Assembly (NCBI RefSeq): GCF_000340215.1
Contig: NW_006921540.1
Location: 2,665,486 to 2,729,485 of the forward strand
From: Pseudocercospora fijiensis CIRAD86
Lineage: Eukaryota > Ascomycota > Dothideomycetes > Mycosphaerellales > Mycosphaerellaceae
Length of the DNA: 64,000 nt
Direction of reading: 5' to 3'
Shown: positions 1 through 11,479 of the stretch, one piece after another
Layout: every line of letters begins with the position of its first letter
How positions within the stretch are numbered: position 1 is the stretch's first letter
Notes under the pieces: model-generated
The model's database searches: none
What the model saw: only the letters and a program-made list of their open reading frames with translations
What the model was told of the DNA's origin: nothing
Position numbers and translations under genes: made by a program

Positions 1-404
1 CCGGCTCTTCGGCTTCGGCAGGCGGCTACAGTCGGCGAGAGCGAGGGGGTGTGGCTCGGGTGTACTTTCTTCCAGCCTCGTATTTCGCTGACAAAGCTAT
101 TCGCGGAGTAGTATCGGAGTGTTCGGCGTAAACATTGGTCTTCGTATGCAACAATATAGTTCAAGCGCTGCGTCTACAGCATCCAGAAGATGCAAACGAA
201 AATCTCTCGCGCTTCTTGCATCTTCAGAGCTTCAAGTCCAGCGGTCCGATGGCCTCCTTGCTGTGGGCATGGCACTCGTTGTTGCACTTGTATCTTCCGG
301 AGCGGTGAATCCACCAATATGCATCTTGGGCGGAATGAACGGCGGGCGTTTGCCGTTGAAAGTCGAAACCCGGCAGACCCAGAGGCACAGCCTGGAGAGA
401 CTCA
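1..404. other. 3' flank of PEX12, no gene seen
   Basis: This stretch lies downstream of the minus-strand PEX12 stop codon. Several open frames overlap here but none has a recognisable motif, and they are best read as shadows of untranslated sequence. A gene cut by the left edge of the window cannot be excluded. Confidence 0.5.
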
Positions 405-1835
405 CTATACCATTACCCGCCGCAACCCACTTGTCCCCCCAAGCACTCTTCTGCCCGTTACCGCATCTCTCCCTACACCACTTTCCCACCTACCAACCCG
501 GCTCCCACCACCCTCCTCAGCCCAGCCCTTCGCGTCTTCCTCCTCACCATGCCCTTCCATGAAAGCTTCCTGCCTCGCATGCGTGCCATCAACCCACTTG
601 TATATACATGTATAGCAGTATACGTACCCCGTCTGGGCGGCAGTAGCAGTCTGAATAGGACCAGAGCATATTGGGCACACAGAAGTGGTGTTGGTCGATT
701 CAGGATCAGACGGCGACGAGTAGTGCGGCGCGGGAACTGTGAGGATGGGCAGCATAGACGTTGAAGATATTGGTGGGCCACCAATGCCACTATCGCGTCG
801 CGACGAAGATGGTCGTTCGCCCTTCTCGTCTGCAAATTCCGCCGTCTTCTTCTCCTTCGCTGCCGCAGGCGGCGCGGCAGCAGGTAGTCCAGAAATCGTG
901 GGAGGCGGTAACTCCAATCCTTCGTTCGCCTTTCTCGAGAGCTGTCGTGCGAAATCCGAGTTATGCCACCACTCCAGAAACTTCAGCGCAAAGATACTAG
1001 TCGGCAGCAACAATTTCAAACCCGTCACAACCTTCGGCTTCACCACTCTCGAAAGATTTCTAGGGTGCAGAATTCCAGCATTCGCCTGTCCTGGTCTTGC
1101 TGGAAGTGCCTCACCCATCTTCTCAGCAGCCATAGCAATAGCCCTATGATCCGCCTCTCCTAGTCTCCTCACCCTCGTCCCAATAATCCACATAAACGGA
1201 CTGTGATACTTCGTCCCATCAAACAAGTACGCCAAATTAAAAGCCAGCAATGAGAAGTAATACGCCGCATTGACAGTAGGATAAATCCTCCTCAAGAACC
1301 ATTTATACGCCCACATGATCTTTTGCCTCCAACTTCCTTCCGCAGGATATCTTTCACCATCGCGATACGCCGGTCCCAGCATATTGATTCCACTGGCATG
1401 GATATCATACGATTCGTCCAGTTTCCGCTTCAAATATGGGATTCCCACCATAACTGCCAGATTTCTCCAGACATCTCCATCTCGAAGTCGTAAGGTCTCA
1501 CGGACTTCTTTCGCTGCGCCTAGTCTTGCGCGAGTGATTTCGCCTCCTTTGATTCGGAGGACTCGTTCGCGTTTGAGGCCGTAGAAGTTCTCGGTGAAGC
1601 CTCCGCCGTATGTTCGTAGATAGAAGCGCTCGACTGCGAGGGAGAGGAGGGCATAGATTTCGTCGAAGTTGTTTAGGATTCGGAGCAGGTAGCGCGGGTT
1701 GCGATGTGTTGCGACTGCGAGGAGGTAGCGGAGCGATGGTGGGATGAGTGAGTTGAGTTCGTTCTCGGACAGGATTTCGAAGAGCGAAGGTTTCTGATCA
1801 TCGTAGCCGCCGGAGAGAGCAGTCATAAATTCCAT
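405..1835 (-). CDS. PEX12: Peroxin-12, peroxisomal RING E3 ligase subunit
   Basis: Intronless frame of 476 codons. Pex12 is, from family knowledge, a peroxisomal membrane protein that with Pex2 and Pex10 forms the RING ubiquitin ligase recycling the import receptor Pex5. The N-terminal two thirds shows the conserved Pex2/Pex12 helical region: [18 protein letters not shown] near the start, then [20 protein letters not shown] low-complexity Ala/Pro/Ser stretch follows (about residues 310-375). The C-terminal RING-like motif starts CPICSGPI and continues [12 protein letters not shown]; like other Pex12 proteins it keeps only part of the cysteine/histidine set. The tail [16 protein letters not shown] is typical of fungal Pex12. 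It is divergent from DAD1, with 168 bp between start codons. Length and motif order fit the family well. Confidence 0.95.
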   Translation of the reverse strand: MEFMTALSGGYDDQKPSLFEILSENELNSLIPPSLRYLLAVATHRNPRYLLRILNNFDEIYALLSLAVERFYLRTYGGGFTENFYGLKRERVLRIKGGEITRARLGAAKEVRETLRLRDGDVWRNLAVMVGIPYLKRKLDESYDIHASGINMLGPAYRDGERYPAEGSWRQKIMWAYKWFLRRIYPTVNAAYYFSLLAFNLAYLFDGTKYHSPFMWIIGTRVRRLGEADHRAIAMAAEKMGEALPARPGQANAGILHPRNLSRVVKPKVVTGLKLLLPTSIFALKFLEWWHNSDFARQLSRKANEGLELPPPTISGLPAAAPPAAAKEKKTAEFADEKGERPSSSRRDSGIGGPPISSTSMLPILTVPAPHYSSPSDPESTNTTSVCPICSGPIQTATAAQTGYVYCYTCIYKWVDGTHARQEAFMEGHGEEEDAKGWAEEGGGSRVGRWESGVGRDAVTGRRVLGGTSGLRRVMV

Positions 1836-2003
1836 CTTGTCGTTATCGTAGTGGCATTATTATGTCGTGAATTAAGTAGTGGTTGCTGCTGGAGCGTGAA
1901 AGGTACTGTGCATGCGAAACAAGCCGCGGTTCGAAACCTGACTCGCGCCCAGACATTCAACAACGCGTCTTCGCGCGAACTCAACTCGCTATAAACATCC
2001 AAC
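1836..2003. promoter_or_regulatory. Divergent promoter region PEX12 / DAD1
   Basis: Only 168 bp separate the start codons of the two divergent genes, so both promoters and 5' leaders must lie here or overlap the neighbouring gene. No TATA box or named operator is evident. Confidence 0.5.
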
Positions 2004-2325
2004 ATGTCCAACTCAAATGGGGCCTCGGGCGGGCAGTCATATTTCGAAGAGCAGCGATCACTTCTAGTACAAGATGTAGCCGCAGTAAGCAATTCCCCTT
2101 GGCTCAGCTTGAAGCAAACAGATATTGAGAATGTCGCAGGGCCTCGAGAATGTGCTACAGAACCTCAACAAGCTCAACCGGAGTCTGGAAGGCGTAATCG
2201 CGGTTGGCAACGAGTTTAGTCAAGTCGAAGGTCTATGGTCGCAATTCGAGAACGTCATGGCGAAAGAGCCTGAGAAGGAGGAAAACAAAGATGCTGCGAA
2301 AGAGGGAGCAGTAGAGGGATCATGA
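2004..2325 (+). CDS. DAD1: DASH/DAM1 complex subunit DAD1
   Basis: Small two-exon gene. Exon 1 is 2004-2084 and exon 2 is 2140-2325; the 55-nt intron begins GTAAGC and ends CAG, in phase 0. The spliced product is 88 residues. It reads [14 protein letters not shown] at the end of exon 1 and continues [37 protein letters not shown], the signature of Dad1. From family knowledge, Dad1 is part of the ten-protein DASH ring that couples kinetochores to spindle microtubules. The last ~20 residues are acidic and Lys/Glu-rich. The unspliced frame hits a stop soon after exon 1, and splicing at this site is what joins the two conserved halves. Confidence 0.93.
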
Positions 2326-2983
2326 GAGATGATGGCACGCGCACGCGCATTCATGAAATGACGCGAGGCGAGACGAAGCTGGGTTATGTGCACTGCGGCG
2401 TTGGAAAAAGCTTGAGATTGTCTATGATACCCAAGAAGCATTGTTTGAGAAGGATGTAGAAAGGCGGTATGATTCAGAAGCATGTTTTCATTTCGGGTCA
2501 TGATTATTACACATAACTCTGCCAAAGCTTCGCGATCTAGAGATACTTCCTGCGTATCTTGCTGTCTGTCCTAAGAAGTTTATTTCGTTGGCCCAAGAAA
2601 AGGAAAATGTCATGTACGCCGTTACCCACAGCAGGCTGACAACATATAAAGATGCTGAAAATGCTGGGGTCTGTATGCATCGCTCTCAGTCAACGCCGAA
2701 ACCCGTACTAGAGGAGGTGGCCCATCTCGCGTAGCAGCCCGTGCGTGTTGGAGACGGCCTTGACCAGAGTTGGCTGCGCGAGCACTGCTGTTGATTGTGG
2801 TAGGAGCGGAGCCTGGGAGTCTCGAAGCTGTCGCGCACTCCGAGGCGAGAGCGCGTACCTGGGCATCTCGTATACTGGACGCTTCGCAAGCCGCTTCTCG
2901 CCTGTCAAGTCTGCGGAGTGAGCTGTCAATATAAGCAGATTTCAAATCCAAATCCACTACGCACCGCGAGATGCGAAGTGAAT
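2326..2983. other. Intergenic between convergent DAD1 and RHO4
   Basis: This 658-bp stretch contains the 3' untranslated regions of two convergent genes. Minus-strand open frames at 2622-2999 have no family motif and are discounted. I see no repeat or RNA gene. Confidence 0.5.
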
Positions 2984-3895
2984 TTAGAGGATGCTGCATT
3001 TACTGTGCTTCTTCCGCTTGACAGGCATCGATTGGCTGCCTCTACTCCCCAGTCGGTCGCCCTCTGCTGCCATTCGATCTTGACCTCGTACAGTGATGTC
3101 GATGGCTGTATCGAATATTTCTTGAACGCCAGTGGTCTCCTTGGAGGAACATTCCATATATAATGCGCCCATCTTCTGCGCCACCGCTTTGCCCTGTTCC
3201 TTCGTTACAGGCGTAAGACCTTGTGTCTTGAGCAGTTCGATGCAAGTCCGCTTGTGCCGAAGATCAGACTTTAGACCGCAGAGGATTATGGGCGTTGTCG
3301 GGCAGAAGTGCAGGACTTCAGGGTACCACTAGATGACCATGGTCAGCCTATGTTTATGAGGCTCAATATTGTTCAAGTATACCTTATCGAGAACATTCTC
3401 GAGCGAATTTGGACAGTCAATCGCAAAGCAGACGAAGAGTAAATCTGTCTCTGGGTACGAGAGCGGTCTCAATCGGTCGTATTCTTCCTGTCCAGCGGTA
3501 TCCCAAAGCGCAAGTTCAACGCCTTTCCCCGAAGGCTTGTGCTCGACAGTCGTAATGTAGTTTTCGAATACGGTCGGCACGTATTTCTGGAAGAATTGTC
3601 AACGTTATGCCTTCATTTGGCTTATGTCTGCACTCACCTCTGGAAAATAGCCCTGCGAGTAGCTGATCAACAAGCAGGTCTTGCCGCAGCCTCCATCGCC
3701 CACCACCACAAACTTCTTGCTGTACTCGGGCGGCGCCGTGATGTTTGTCCTTGCGCTGCTAGTCGTATTGACAGTGCCGTCGCTACCTCGAGTGCTGCGT
3801 CGGTAGCTGTCGCCGCGTGTCAAGAAGGACTTGCTGCTGTTCTTGCGTCGCAGATGGTCGTAGTTCGGGTTGCCAGAGACGGCGGTGACAGACAT
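2984..3895 (-). CDS. RHO4: Rho-family small GTPase, Rho4 type
   Basis: Three exons on the minus strand: 3638-3895, 3383-3586 and 2984-3328, with introns of 51 and 54 nt (GTGAGT and GTATAC donors). The product is 268 residues. A Ser/Arg-rich N-terminal extension of about 58 residues, typical of Rho4, precedes the G domain. The P-loop is GDGGCGKT (residues 66-73), switch II is [14 protein letters not shown], and the guanine-binding motif reads CGLKSDLR where most Rho proteins have GxKxDLR. The C terminus is a polybasic stretch (KRKKHSKC) ending in the CaaX box CSIL; a final Leu predicts geranylgeranylation. From family knowledge Rho4 acts in septation and cell-wall integrity with formins. The extension and box make Rho4 the best fit; another Rho class is possible but less likely. 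Confidence 0.93.
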
Positions 3896-4465
3896 GTTGC
3901 GGAAGGCTTATGCGCGAGGTGTGGAATGTAATGCTCGTTGCTGTAGAATATGGGCGCGCGGAGAGGAATGTTTCGCGGTTCAGTCTGCGATAACTAGCGT
4001 CGCGATAGGGCCCGTGTTTTGTTTTGAATATGGCGCGGTTGCGGCAGCAACTGGCAACTTCCGCCTCTATGCGCCTTGGCGCCTCACATCCCCCATCTTC
4101 TCCGCCGCGACACTCCGCCGCTCCATTGGTCTCCGGTGAAGCCGGTTGCTGATCGAGGCAGTTGCTGTCTCTTTACTCCATGGCTGAGGCATATTTTGCG
4201 CATTCAGCAGCGTTGCGTTGTCGAGCGTGGAAGCATGGAAGGACCGTCGGGTGAACAGGAAACGGCGATAAGCCCCGCGAAATAGAAGTACCAGGGTCAA
4301 ACTCTATGCGTGCCGTCCAACTTCCCACGTCATCTGAAGCCTCAGATGTCCAGACTCCATATCGCGAATCATCCTCAGTTTTCATGTAGAGATTTGGCCC
4401 GAGTTCGCGAGATTTTCACTTCCATGTCCCGCCTCGCCTCGGCTCCTACGCGATAAACTAAACCC
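3896..4465. promoter_or_regulatory. Divergent promoter region RHO4 / LCB3-like gene
   Basis: A 570-bp interval between divergent start codons, holding both 5' leaders. Open frames here lack family motifs. No repeat is seen. Confidence 0.4.
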
Positions 4466-6150
4466 ATGCCTGGTTCTCAGATCCACCTGAGATATCAGGC
4501 TCACTTGCGGACGCCCTCTCCAGACCCGGACGCTGGTCTCAAAGGCCTCTCGCACTATGAAAGACGACTGCCAAAATGGCGATACATATTGCGTCAGAAG
4601 CTGATACCCATCGTTCGGAAAGAGACGCCTTATCTTGCCAAGATACAAGAAACATTGCGATCGCCCTTCCTGGATTCGTATTTCGCTCTGACCGCGAACC
4701 TTGGCACTCACACGTTCTTCATGACTGCTCTGCCAATATGCTTCTGGTGTGGATATCCCGAGCTCGGAGTGGCATTGGTTCATATGCTTGCAGCCGGAGT
4801 GTACCTTAGCGGCTACGTGAAAGACCTTGTCTGCTTACCCAGACCGCTATCACCGCCACTTCAGCGCATTACCATGTCAGGCTCAGCGGCCATGGAGTAT
4901 GGCTTCCCCTCGACGCATACGACGAATGCCATATCTGTGGCTGTTTACTCCTTGCACAAGCTGTGGACAGCACAAGACCAATACTCTTCACTGAGCTTCC
5001 GACTTCTCGCCCTGGCATGCCTCTGCTACGGCACATCAATCAGCGTCGGCCGCATGTACTGTGGAATGCACGGCTTCTTCGATGTTGTCTTCGGAGCTGT
5101 GCTCGGAGCCATGATTGCAGCCGGTCGCGTGGCATTCGGGCACTCGTTTAACGTATGGCTAGCCAGCGGAGATTGGACAAGACCTGCAGTGACCGTTGCG
5201 CTTCTCATACTTGCTGTACGCTTCCATCCTGAGCCAGCTGACAATTGTCCCTGCTACGACGACAGTGTGGCCTTCGTTGGAGTCGTGATGGGTGTCAGCA
5301 TCGGCACTTGGCACTATACCTCGCTCGCAGGCTCGGCCGATCCGACTGCTGCGTTTGCAATCATGTATGAAGCCGACAATCGGGATCCTTTGAAAGTTGC
5401 GGCCAGACTGGTCGGCGGCATAGTGGTAATATTTGCCTGGCGAGCTATCATGAAACCACTTCTACTACGAGGACTTCCTCCAACCTTCCGCTTCATTGCC
5501 CACTACGGGCTGAACATGCCAAGGCGATACTTTCTTCAAGCCAGGTACGAAGTCTTGTCACAAGTATGGCGCTCACAAAATTAACATGGGACAGGGACTA
5601 CAACTCTGTGCCACCGCTCCGTCAGGACGACAAGATCCTGCCGCCTGCGTCAGAGATTCCGAGCATGCTCGACTCCATTCGAAGGCGAAAGAGAACAATC
5701 TCTGTTGGTCCTCAGTCTGAAGCGGACGCTCGTGAGCATATCGCGCATCGCCAGCAGCAACGACGGGAAGAGAGAGCAAGGTCAAAATCTCCATCTTCAT
5801 CTCTTCAGACACTACCGAGGGACGATATGGCTTTAGTTACTCCCGAAGAGCCGGGAGACAGTGCGTCCTATCTGGCCGTAAAATTGAATGCTACGAGCTC
5901 GGCGACACCCTCGCGACAGGTCAATCGGATTGGCAGCGACCTGCTCACTCCTCCAGCGAGTGAGAATGGAAATGGCAGCGACAGTGGCAACGACGATGAG
6001 AAGAGCGATCGCAAGATGTTCTCGAAACTGGAGAAGCCTCGCATCCGATATGATGTCGAAGTAATCACGAAGCTAGTAGTCTATGCTGGGATCGCGTGGC
6101 TGGCTGTCGAAGGAAATCCGATGCTCTTTGCGAAATTGGGCATATCTTAG
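4466..6150 (+). CDS. LCB3: Sphingoid-base-1-phosphate phosphatase (PAP2 family)
   Basis: Two exons, 4466-5544 and 5595-6150, with a 50-nt intron (donor GTACGA, acceptor ACAG). Splicing turns the end of the first frame into ...FLQARDYNSVPPLRQDD, which continues conserved sequence. Product 544 residues. The three PAP2 phosphatase motifs are visible: KDLVCLPRP (119-127), GFPSTHTTN (146-154) and VGRMYCGMHGFFDVV (195-208), so the catalytic Arg and His residues are present. Several hydrophobic spans surround them, as expected for an ER membrane enzyme, and a last one (VITKLVVYAGIAWLAV) lies near the C terminus. From family knowledge the Lcb3/Ysr2 group dephosphorylates dihydrosphingosine- and phytosphingosine-1-phosphate. 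Residues ~380-500 are a polar, probably disordered tail. I chose the first ATG with the conserved N-terminal block shortly after it. Confidence 0.92.
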
Positions 6151-6364
6151 ACTTTCTGATCGCAAAGCATTACTCGGCGCCGGCGTTGGTCATTTCGTTC
6201 GAGAACAACGGATGGAGATCAGTCCTCGCGCAATGATCGTTGTGCCAACTGCAGCAAGATTATGTCTTGAATGCACAGCATTGCTGCCAAGAATTATGCA
6301 CGCCACGATCCTTCGCCCAGCGCCCAGCATTGCCTAGCCGCCAGCGTTTTGCACTTCAGCTTCC

Positions 6365-7838
6365 ATGTCAAATCGTGCTCTGGAGCACTTTGCATCAATT
6401 GTGATGGACTCCAGACCAGAAGTAGGTGACAGCAACACTTTTGCGAGAAACTCCGCAAGAGACCAAGCAAGGCAGCATAACGGCAACATTTTCAATAGTG
6501 CGTGGGCCTATCGCATCTCCAGACAGTACATTACTGAGCGGCTACAGATTATGAGAACTACTACAACATTCGGCAACGGCGCTCTGACGAGACATTGAGA
6601 GAAGACGGTCGGCATGGAGCCCTGATAAACGCCGCTTCTGAGGGCCAAACTCCTCGCGTGAAGCATTTATTGCACCTAGGCGCAGAGATAGATCACGCTG
6701 ACGAATATGGTCTGACCGCCCTTCACCATGCAGCCTTGAGTGGATTTCACGACACTGTTTGCGCCATCTTGGAAGCTGGCGCAGACGTGAACGCAGAAAG
6801 TCTGGAACGTGGCACGCCCCTACATTTGGCTGCTCTCAAAGGCCGTTCTCACGTGGTCCGACTCCTCCTTGAGGCTAGAGCCGACGTATCTCGCCAAGGT
6901 CGCATGGTTGGCACGCCTCTGCACTGTGCTTGCTACGCAGGAGAGTTAGACATTGTTGACGATCTCAGCCAGGCCGGCGCGAATGTCGTAGCTATGGACA
7001 TTGTCCAGCCGTCTCTGCTGCAGTCCATACGTACCAGAGGCACTTTTGTACCCAATGATAGACCTCCCTTGTCAAGACTCGGACCAGGAAGTGACCTGCT
7101 ACAGTGTTGTCCATGGCACATGGCTTTGCTCGGAGACAGTGATCGTGGTCTTCTATCCTTGGCACTCAAACCTACGAATTCAGAACAGCTACTTGGAGCT
7201 TGGATAGTTAATTTCGTACACCAGGATAGCTCTGTCATGGCCTCAATACAGCGAATAGAACGCTTCAATGTTCTGCAATACCTAGTGGAAGCGGATAGAC
7301 CGAGCACGTTACACAATTTGCTGGTTGATCGCTCCCTGGCGCTAACGGTGTACAATGGCATCTCCATGGGATACCATGCAGTTGCGACGGGCGTTACACT
7401 TGAAAGATATGATTGTGTCAGAATGCTGTTGAGGTTTAGGGCACGGCTCGACATAAGTGACGATGACATAAACACGTTGTCAAAGATCGCCAACAGCCCA
7501 GAGATGGGAGCATTTCTCCTCGACCCAAGGACATCAGCACCTGTGTACCCTAAAACTCACCGTGAATACATGTCTCTCAAAGTGCTGAGGTATTATGACC
7601 TTCCGTGGGAATATGACCGTGTAAGTTCGTTGGTGGATGCACGTCGCTAAACACAAATATTCAGCAGAGTGGCGTGAGCTGATCATTCAATCTGCCTCAG
7701 GACGACCCGAACTATCTTGTCATTCTTCGCGACATGACCGAACGCGAGCTTGAAGTCCTCTTTGAGGCAACACGGAAGCTTAGATCTGGCGAGTGGAATC
7801 CGCGGCGCAGAGGTGGACCTTTCCCACCACATCGATAA
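6365..7838 (+). CDS. Ankyrin-repeat protein
   Basis: Three exons fit: 6365-6497, 6548-7620 and 7701-7838 (introns 50 and 80 nt; donors GTGCGT and GTAAGT). Total 447 residues. Exon 1 ends ...ARQHNGNIFN and exon 2 opens NYENYYNIRQRRSDE, a segment often seen ahead of ankyrin repeats in Pezizomycotina proteins. Four or so ankyrin repeats follow, for example DEYGLTALHHAALSGFHDTV, LERGTPLHLAALKGRSHVV and VGTPLHCACYAGELDIV. The rest is less regular. Exon 3 gives NYLVILRDMTERELEVLFEATRKLR, a second block shared by such proteins. The large exon has no ATG upstream in its own frame, which supports the upstream exon. The specific partner and role are unknown; ankyrin repeats only indicate protein binding. 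Start could be the second Met at 6404. Confidence 0.75.
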
Positions 7839-8049
7839 GCCGTGGAGGTGCACTCGCTGGATAAAGTCGCTGTGATCCCTGGCATGTTCGTGCGAGATAG
7901 CTACGCACCGCGCATGTGAAGGCGGAGTCCGTGCGCAAACGGCGCTTAGCGAAGAGTCAAACCTTCAAACTCTGGACTGGAACAATCACATCAGCTTCCC
8001 TGCCTAACACTGAATACGTCGATTGGAGCTAGCCGCCATCACTGTCAAC

Positions 8050-9192
8050 ATGTCGCGAGCGCCAGCAATACCAGAAAAGTCTTGCCTGAAACAGCCTCGC
8101 AATCCGCCCTTTGCAAGCTCAACAGAATCGAATCGTGCCACAAAGAAGCACGTCCTTTTCGAAGTCAGCGCAGAAAGTTCCATACAACAAGAGGGACAGG
8201 GAGGGCAGAAAATCAAGAGACCCAGTCTCCTTCCGCCAATCTCGAGGCCTGGAGACGAGTCGGATCAGATCGAGCTAGCGAGAAAGCGCACAGCACTCTG
8301 TCAGAGACTGGTGCCAGTAAGAAAGAAGATGCTGAAGTGGAAGAAGTATTGCACAGAAGATGCGGATAAAATGGATATGGAGCGCTTGACAGGCATGTTC
8401 ACTTCTGTCACTTCGCAGGCAGACAACGAGGAAGATGCGACACTATTGAAAGACGCGATCGTGAAGATATACAGAGACATCTTCGCACAGTACTTGACAG
8501 ATTGCAAGGACTCGAATGCTGCTCAACGAAGCGAAGCCATTCCAGATCACAACGAACCCGTGCAAGAAATCGCGCAGCCGAGCACGATCGAAGCAAACAC
8601 CACGAGCGAAGCCAAGGATTATTCGGCACACTCTCCAGCTACGAGCAACGAAGGTACAGATTTCGAGGCAAAAAACTCCGCCGAACACGGACAAGTCAAA
8701 GTCGTTGACAGTCCTTCATGTCGCACCAAGAACCTGAACAAGTGGATCATCGCAAACAACGCTAACGTCGAATGCCAGCTAACTCTCCGGCATCCCACGA
8801 ATCTCACGGAGTGGAGGATGAAGTGCACATTGCATAGACTGCCCTGCGTCCAGAGCATGGCTCCGCCACGACTCAGTGTAGATATTCTGCCAGTCGCCTA
8901 TGGAGTCTGGCCTCTTCTTCCGCTCCTTGGCCAAGCTCAGACGGCTACAGCGCCACTCGTGCCTCGACAAGACTTCTCGATCGCGAAGACGAAGAACGCT
9001 ATTGACAACGATCTGCAAAACGGCGAGAATCAACGCGACACTCCCAGTCAGGAGACTCTAAATAAGGACAAGCTTCTTGTCTTGCATCGCGGCCAACCTG
9101 TTGGCATCCTTATCTCCAAGTCTCCAGCAACTACCGAAAGGCACAACATCCACGAGGCTCCACCGATCGCGCTCAGTCAGATGAACGTGGTT
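8050..9192 (+). CDS. Hypothetical protein, interrupted by assembly gap
   Basis: Open for 381 codons from an ATG at 8050 into the N gap, so the C terminus is missing. I do not recognise a family. The N-terminal part reads IPEKSCLKQPRNPP, then KKHVLFEVSAES, a layout (Ser/Pro-rich, a KSCLK box, then basic-hydrophobic) shared with the broken locus at 10.1-10.8 kb. A Lys/Arg-rich, probably helical segment follows (about residues 75-150), then a polar, low-complexity middle and a region with SVDILPVAYGVWPLLPLLG. After the gap the frame cannot be tracked. The short frame at 9718-9924 with a hydrophobic tail may be its last exon. Coding status is supported by length and codon texture; function unknown. 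Confidence 0.6.
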
Positions 9193-9292
9193 NNNNNNNN
9201 NNNNNNNNNNNNNNNNNNNNNNNNNNNNNNNNNNNNNNNNNNNNNNNNNNNNNNNNNNNNNNNNNNNNNNNNNNNNNNNNNNNNNNNNNNNN
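9193..9292. other. Assembly gap (100 N)
   Basis: Exactly 100 N, the usual placeholder for a gap of unknown size. It breaks the gene that starts at 8050, so neither frame nor distance across it is reliable. Confidence 0.99.
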
Positions 9293-9717
9293 GGCGCTCA
9301 ATAGACAGGCAGCTCGGGTTGTGAAGCTGCGGTGGCGTGAAAGCGAAGGAGACACCTGCTGATACAAAAGCTCAGCGTGGTGAGACCTTCGAGATCGAGA
9401 CAAAGCAAGCGTCCAGGCGCAATGAATACTTCGCGAGAGGTCCAAGGATATTTTGGAAGACTAGCGGACTTGATACATATTCAGCGTTTGCCCAGTACAG
9501 CGTCAAAACCCGTTCAGAGAGACGTCTCTTTCTTTTCTATGACTTGCATTTCTCAATTATATTCTACTTTGTTCTATTTAATATACATCATGCTCCATCT
9601 TTGCAGCTTCAAGTGCGCAGAGCATTCGAAGCAGTTCAAAGCTGTCGAACTTGGCAAAGACGAACAATCGGCACCTGACCCTAGGTCTAGTGACAAGGAG
9701 TCACTTCAGGGGCTCTC
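9293..9717. other. Post-gap segment, no resolved gene
   Basis: Immediately after the gap a short open segment (to about 9360) could be coding in one frame. The stretch 9525-9610 is T/A-rich and reads like intron or untranslated sequence. I could not join it confidently to the flanking frames. Confidence 0.4.
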
Positions 9718-9924
9718 ATGACGGCTGATCATCACTGCAAGGCTTCAGATCCGAAGAATCGACCGGATCTAGGTGCTGAGAGAGATCGTCCATCGCCACC
9801 TGGAGTCGTTTCAGTCGGTCAGAAGGTAAATGGCTCTGACGAGGAGGACGACGGACCGAGGCTCTGGCACGCCATCGTTTTTCTAGTCTTGTGCATCATG
9901 GCGTGGGCCTCGCGTCACGACTGA
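9718..9924 (+). CDS. Short frame with C-terminal hydrophobic tail, possible last exon
   Basis: A 68-codon frame. It has a polar, acidic body (GSDEEDDGP) followed by RLWHAIVFLVLCIMAW and a short basic end, as in a tail-anchored membrane protein. An in-frame stop lies just upstream of the ATG, so it is either a small gene or the last exon of the gene that begins at 8050. The broken locus downstream ends with a comparable tail (DEGPGTKAWFFVILLTI), which supports the idea that acidic-GP-Trp-hydrophobic is the shared C terminus of a small family. Function unknown. Confidence 0.35.
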   Translation: MTADHHCKASDPKNRPDLGAERDRPSPPGVVSVGQKVNGSDEEDDGPRLWHAIVFLVLCIMAWASRHD

Positions 9925-10072
9925 GAGGGAAAGCCGGCATCGGATGTGTTTAATATGCCTAGAGCTGCGACGGAGAGGAGTTCGCGACAGGAGGATGTAC
10001 CTCGTAAACATTTACTTGACTTGCTAGTGAGAGAATCCATTGTCTAGCAAAATTACTAGCACAAGAAGGTGA

Positions 10073-10844
10073 ATGTGCCTGGCGCGTCGTATAGACTCGA
10101 TCTCCCCGGCACTTGATACTCCTTTCCACTTCATCGACAGCATTGAGACTCTCATTACGGATTCATTCGAAATTTCGACATCGCAAATCAACTCTCCAGC
10201 TCAAGCTACCTCGCCGACGAAGGCTGTCTCATCACAGAAAACCATGTCGCCGTCAAAGAACACACAATGTCGCCAACAAAGAAGGCGATCTCGCCAAGAA
10301 AAGTATCGTTCCCAACCAAGGCCGTACCAGGCAAGTCATGCTTGAAGAGGACGATAATCACATCGCCAGCCATGAAGACGACCTCCTCGAGCCCTTCAAA
10401 GAAGGCAGCTACGAGGTACTTCAGCTTTGCAACAGCCAGCAACGTTCAAGTCATGATGATCCCCTTCGTTGATCGTGGCAGAAAGGTCGGGCGCGCAGGC
10501 CAAGTTACTTCAGCAGAGAAGAAGCCTTCAGAAGGCATGACTGGGCAGATCAAACCCGCAAAGTTACCAAAGACTGATGGCAAGAAACTCCCAATCGTCG
10601 AGCAGGCAGGCTGAGTTATCTCACCAGAGAAGAAGCCACCAGAGAACCTTGCAGAACAGCCCTTCGGCTTCTGCTGGCAGTCAAGAATCGTTGCAAGTCC
10701 AAACCATCCCGAAAGCTAGGTACGGTGTCGAGGAAGTGGATGTACGGACCAGTGCGGAGAGAGAAGGAGCGCAGCGTCCGCGACGAAGGTCCTGGCACCA
10801 AGGCGTGGTTCTTCGTGATCCTCCTAACAATCCGGAACTACTAA
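10073..10844 (+). pseudogene. Broken relative of the 8-9.9 kb gene (KSCLK box, Ser-Pro-Lys repeats, hydrophobic tail)
   Basis: Protein-like text continues across all three frames. Frame one gives SPTKAVSSQKTMSPSKN. A shift of one base near 10244-10267 moves to MSPTKKAISPRKVSFPTKAV and PGKSCLKRT. That frame then runs AGQVTSAEKKPSE and stops at a TGA (about 10612-10614), directly after which it resumes VISPEKKPPENLAEQ, an imperfect copy of the preceding unit. The end is readable in the third frame as SRKWMYGP, RDEGPGTKAWFFVILLTIRNY and a TAA at 10842-10844. KSCLK near the N terminus and an acidic-GP-Trp-hydrophobic tail at the C terminus match the neighbour. Either a pseudogene, a gene with introns I failed to place, or sequence errors near the gap. 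Function unknown. Confidence 0.45.
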
Positions 10845-11479
10845 GTAAGTGAGAGTTGAGCCGAGCGGGAACTTGGGAACAGGAGCGTCGTAGTGCAGCA
10901 TTAGAAAGGCTTGGGGACTGAGGTCATTTCATTTCGAGGACAGACGCTGGTCCCAATGTAGACGTAGAATGAGCAGCTGAGAATATAAGCTAGCTCAACC
11001 GACTTTCAGGTGTTTGATACCGCACATCTCATTTGCCAATGGTAGCCTTGTAGAGGGGTCTCTTCGTGCTGGAACCGTCGGAGGAAAGATCGCATATGTC
11101 AGTGCGGATTCCACGACCTTTCATAGCCGTACCGGGACGTGCAGCGATGAGATTTCCGTGCCGCGTGGAGAGCTATTGGAGGTAGGAGAAGAGCTTCTTG
11201 CCATTTCCTTGTTCTTGAAGCCACGAAGTCAAGGTGGTATGGTGGCTGCAGGGCCTTGCTACTCGAAGACTGGAAATCCGAACACAGAGCACTCAGCAGG
11301 CGCAACGTGGGAAGCACAGAAGTCGCTTATCGCCGCCATGTCTCGTTCTGCAGCAGCCATCGAGCGCACAATCTGGTGTGCAATGTCGTTTCCTGCGCCA
11401 CCAATGGAGAAGCAGACGTATATTAGAGTCCACGATGGTTAGCTTCCAGCGTTCGTTCGGCATTATCAATGCATTTACG
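10845..11479. other. Intergenic, no supported gene
   Basis: 635 bp upstream of the epimerase-like gene. An open frame at 11014-11442 has no domain, repeat or conserved-looking motif, and I do not call it. No RNA gene or repeat seen. Confidence 0.4.

Noticed and set aside
1921..1945. GGTTCGAAACC resembling a tRNA T-arm
   Set aside because: No matching acceptor, D or anticodon stems around it.
2622..2999. 125-codon minus-strand frame downstream of RHO4
   Set aside because: Lies in the 3' flank of RHO4 and shows no conserved text.
11014..11442. 142-codon plus-strand open frame before the epimerase-like gene
   Set aside because: No domain, signal, repeat or splice continuation; overlaps other open frames of similar quality.
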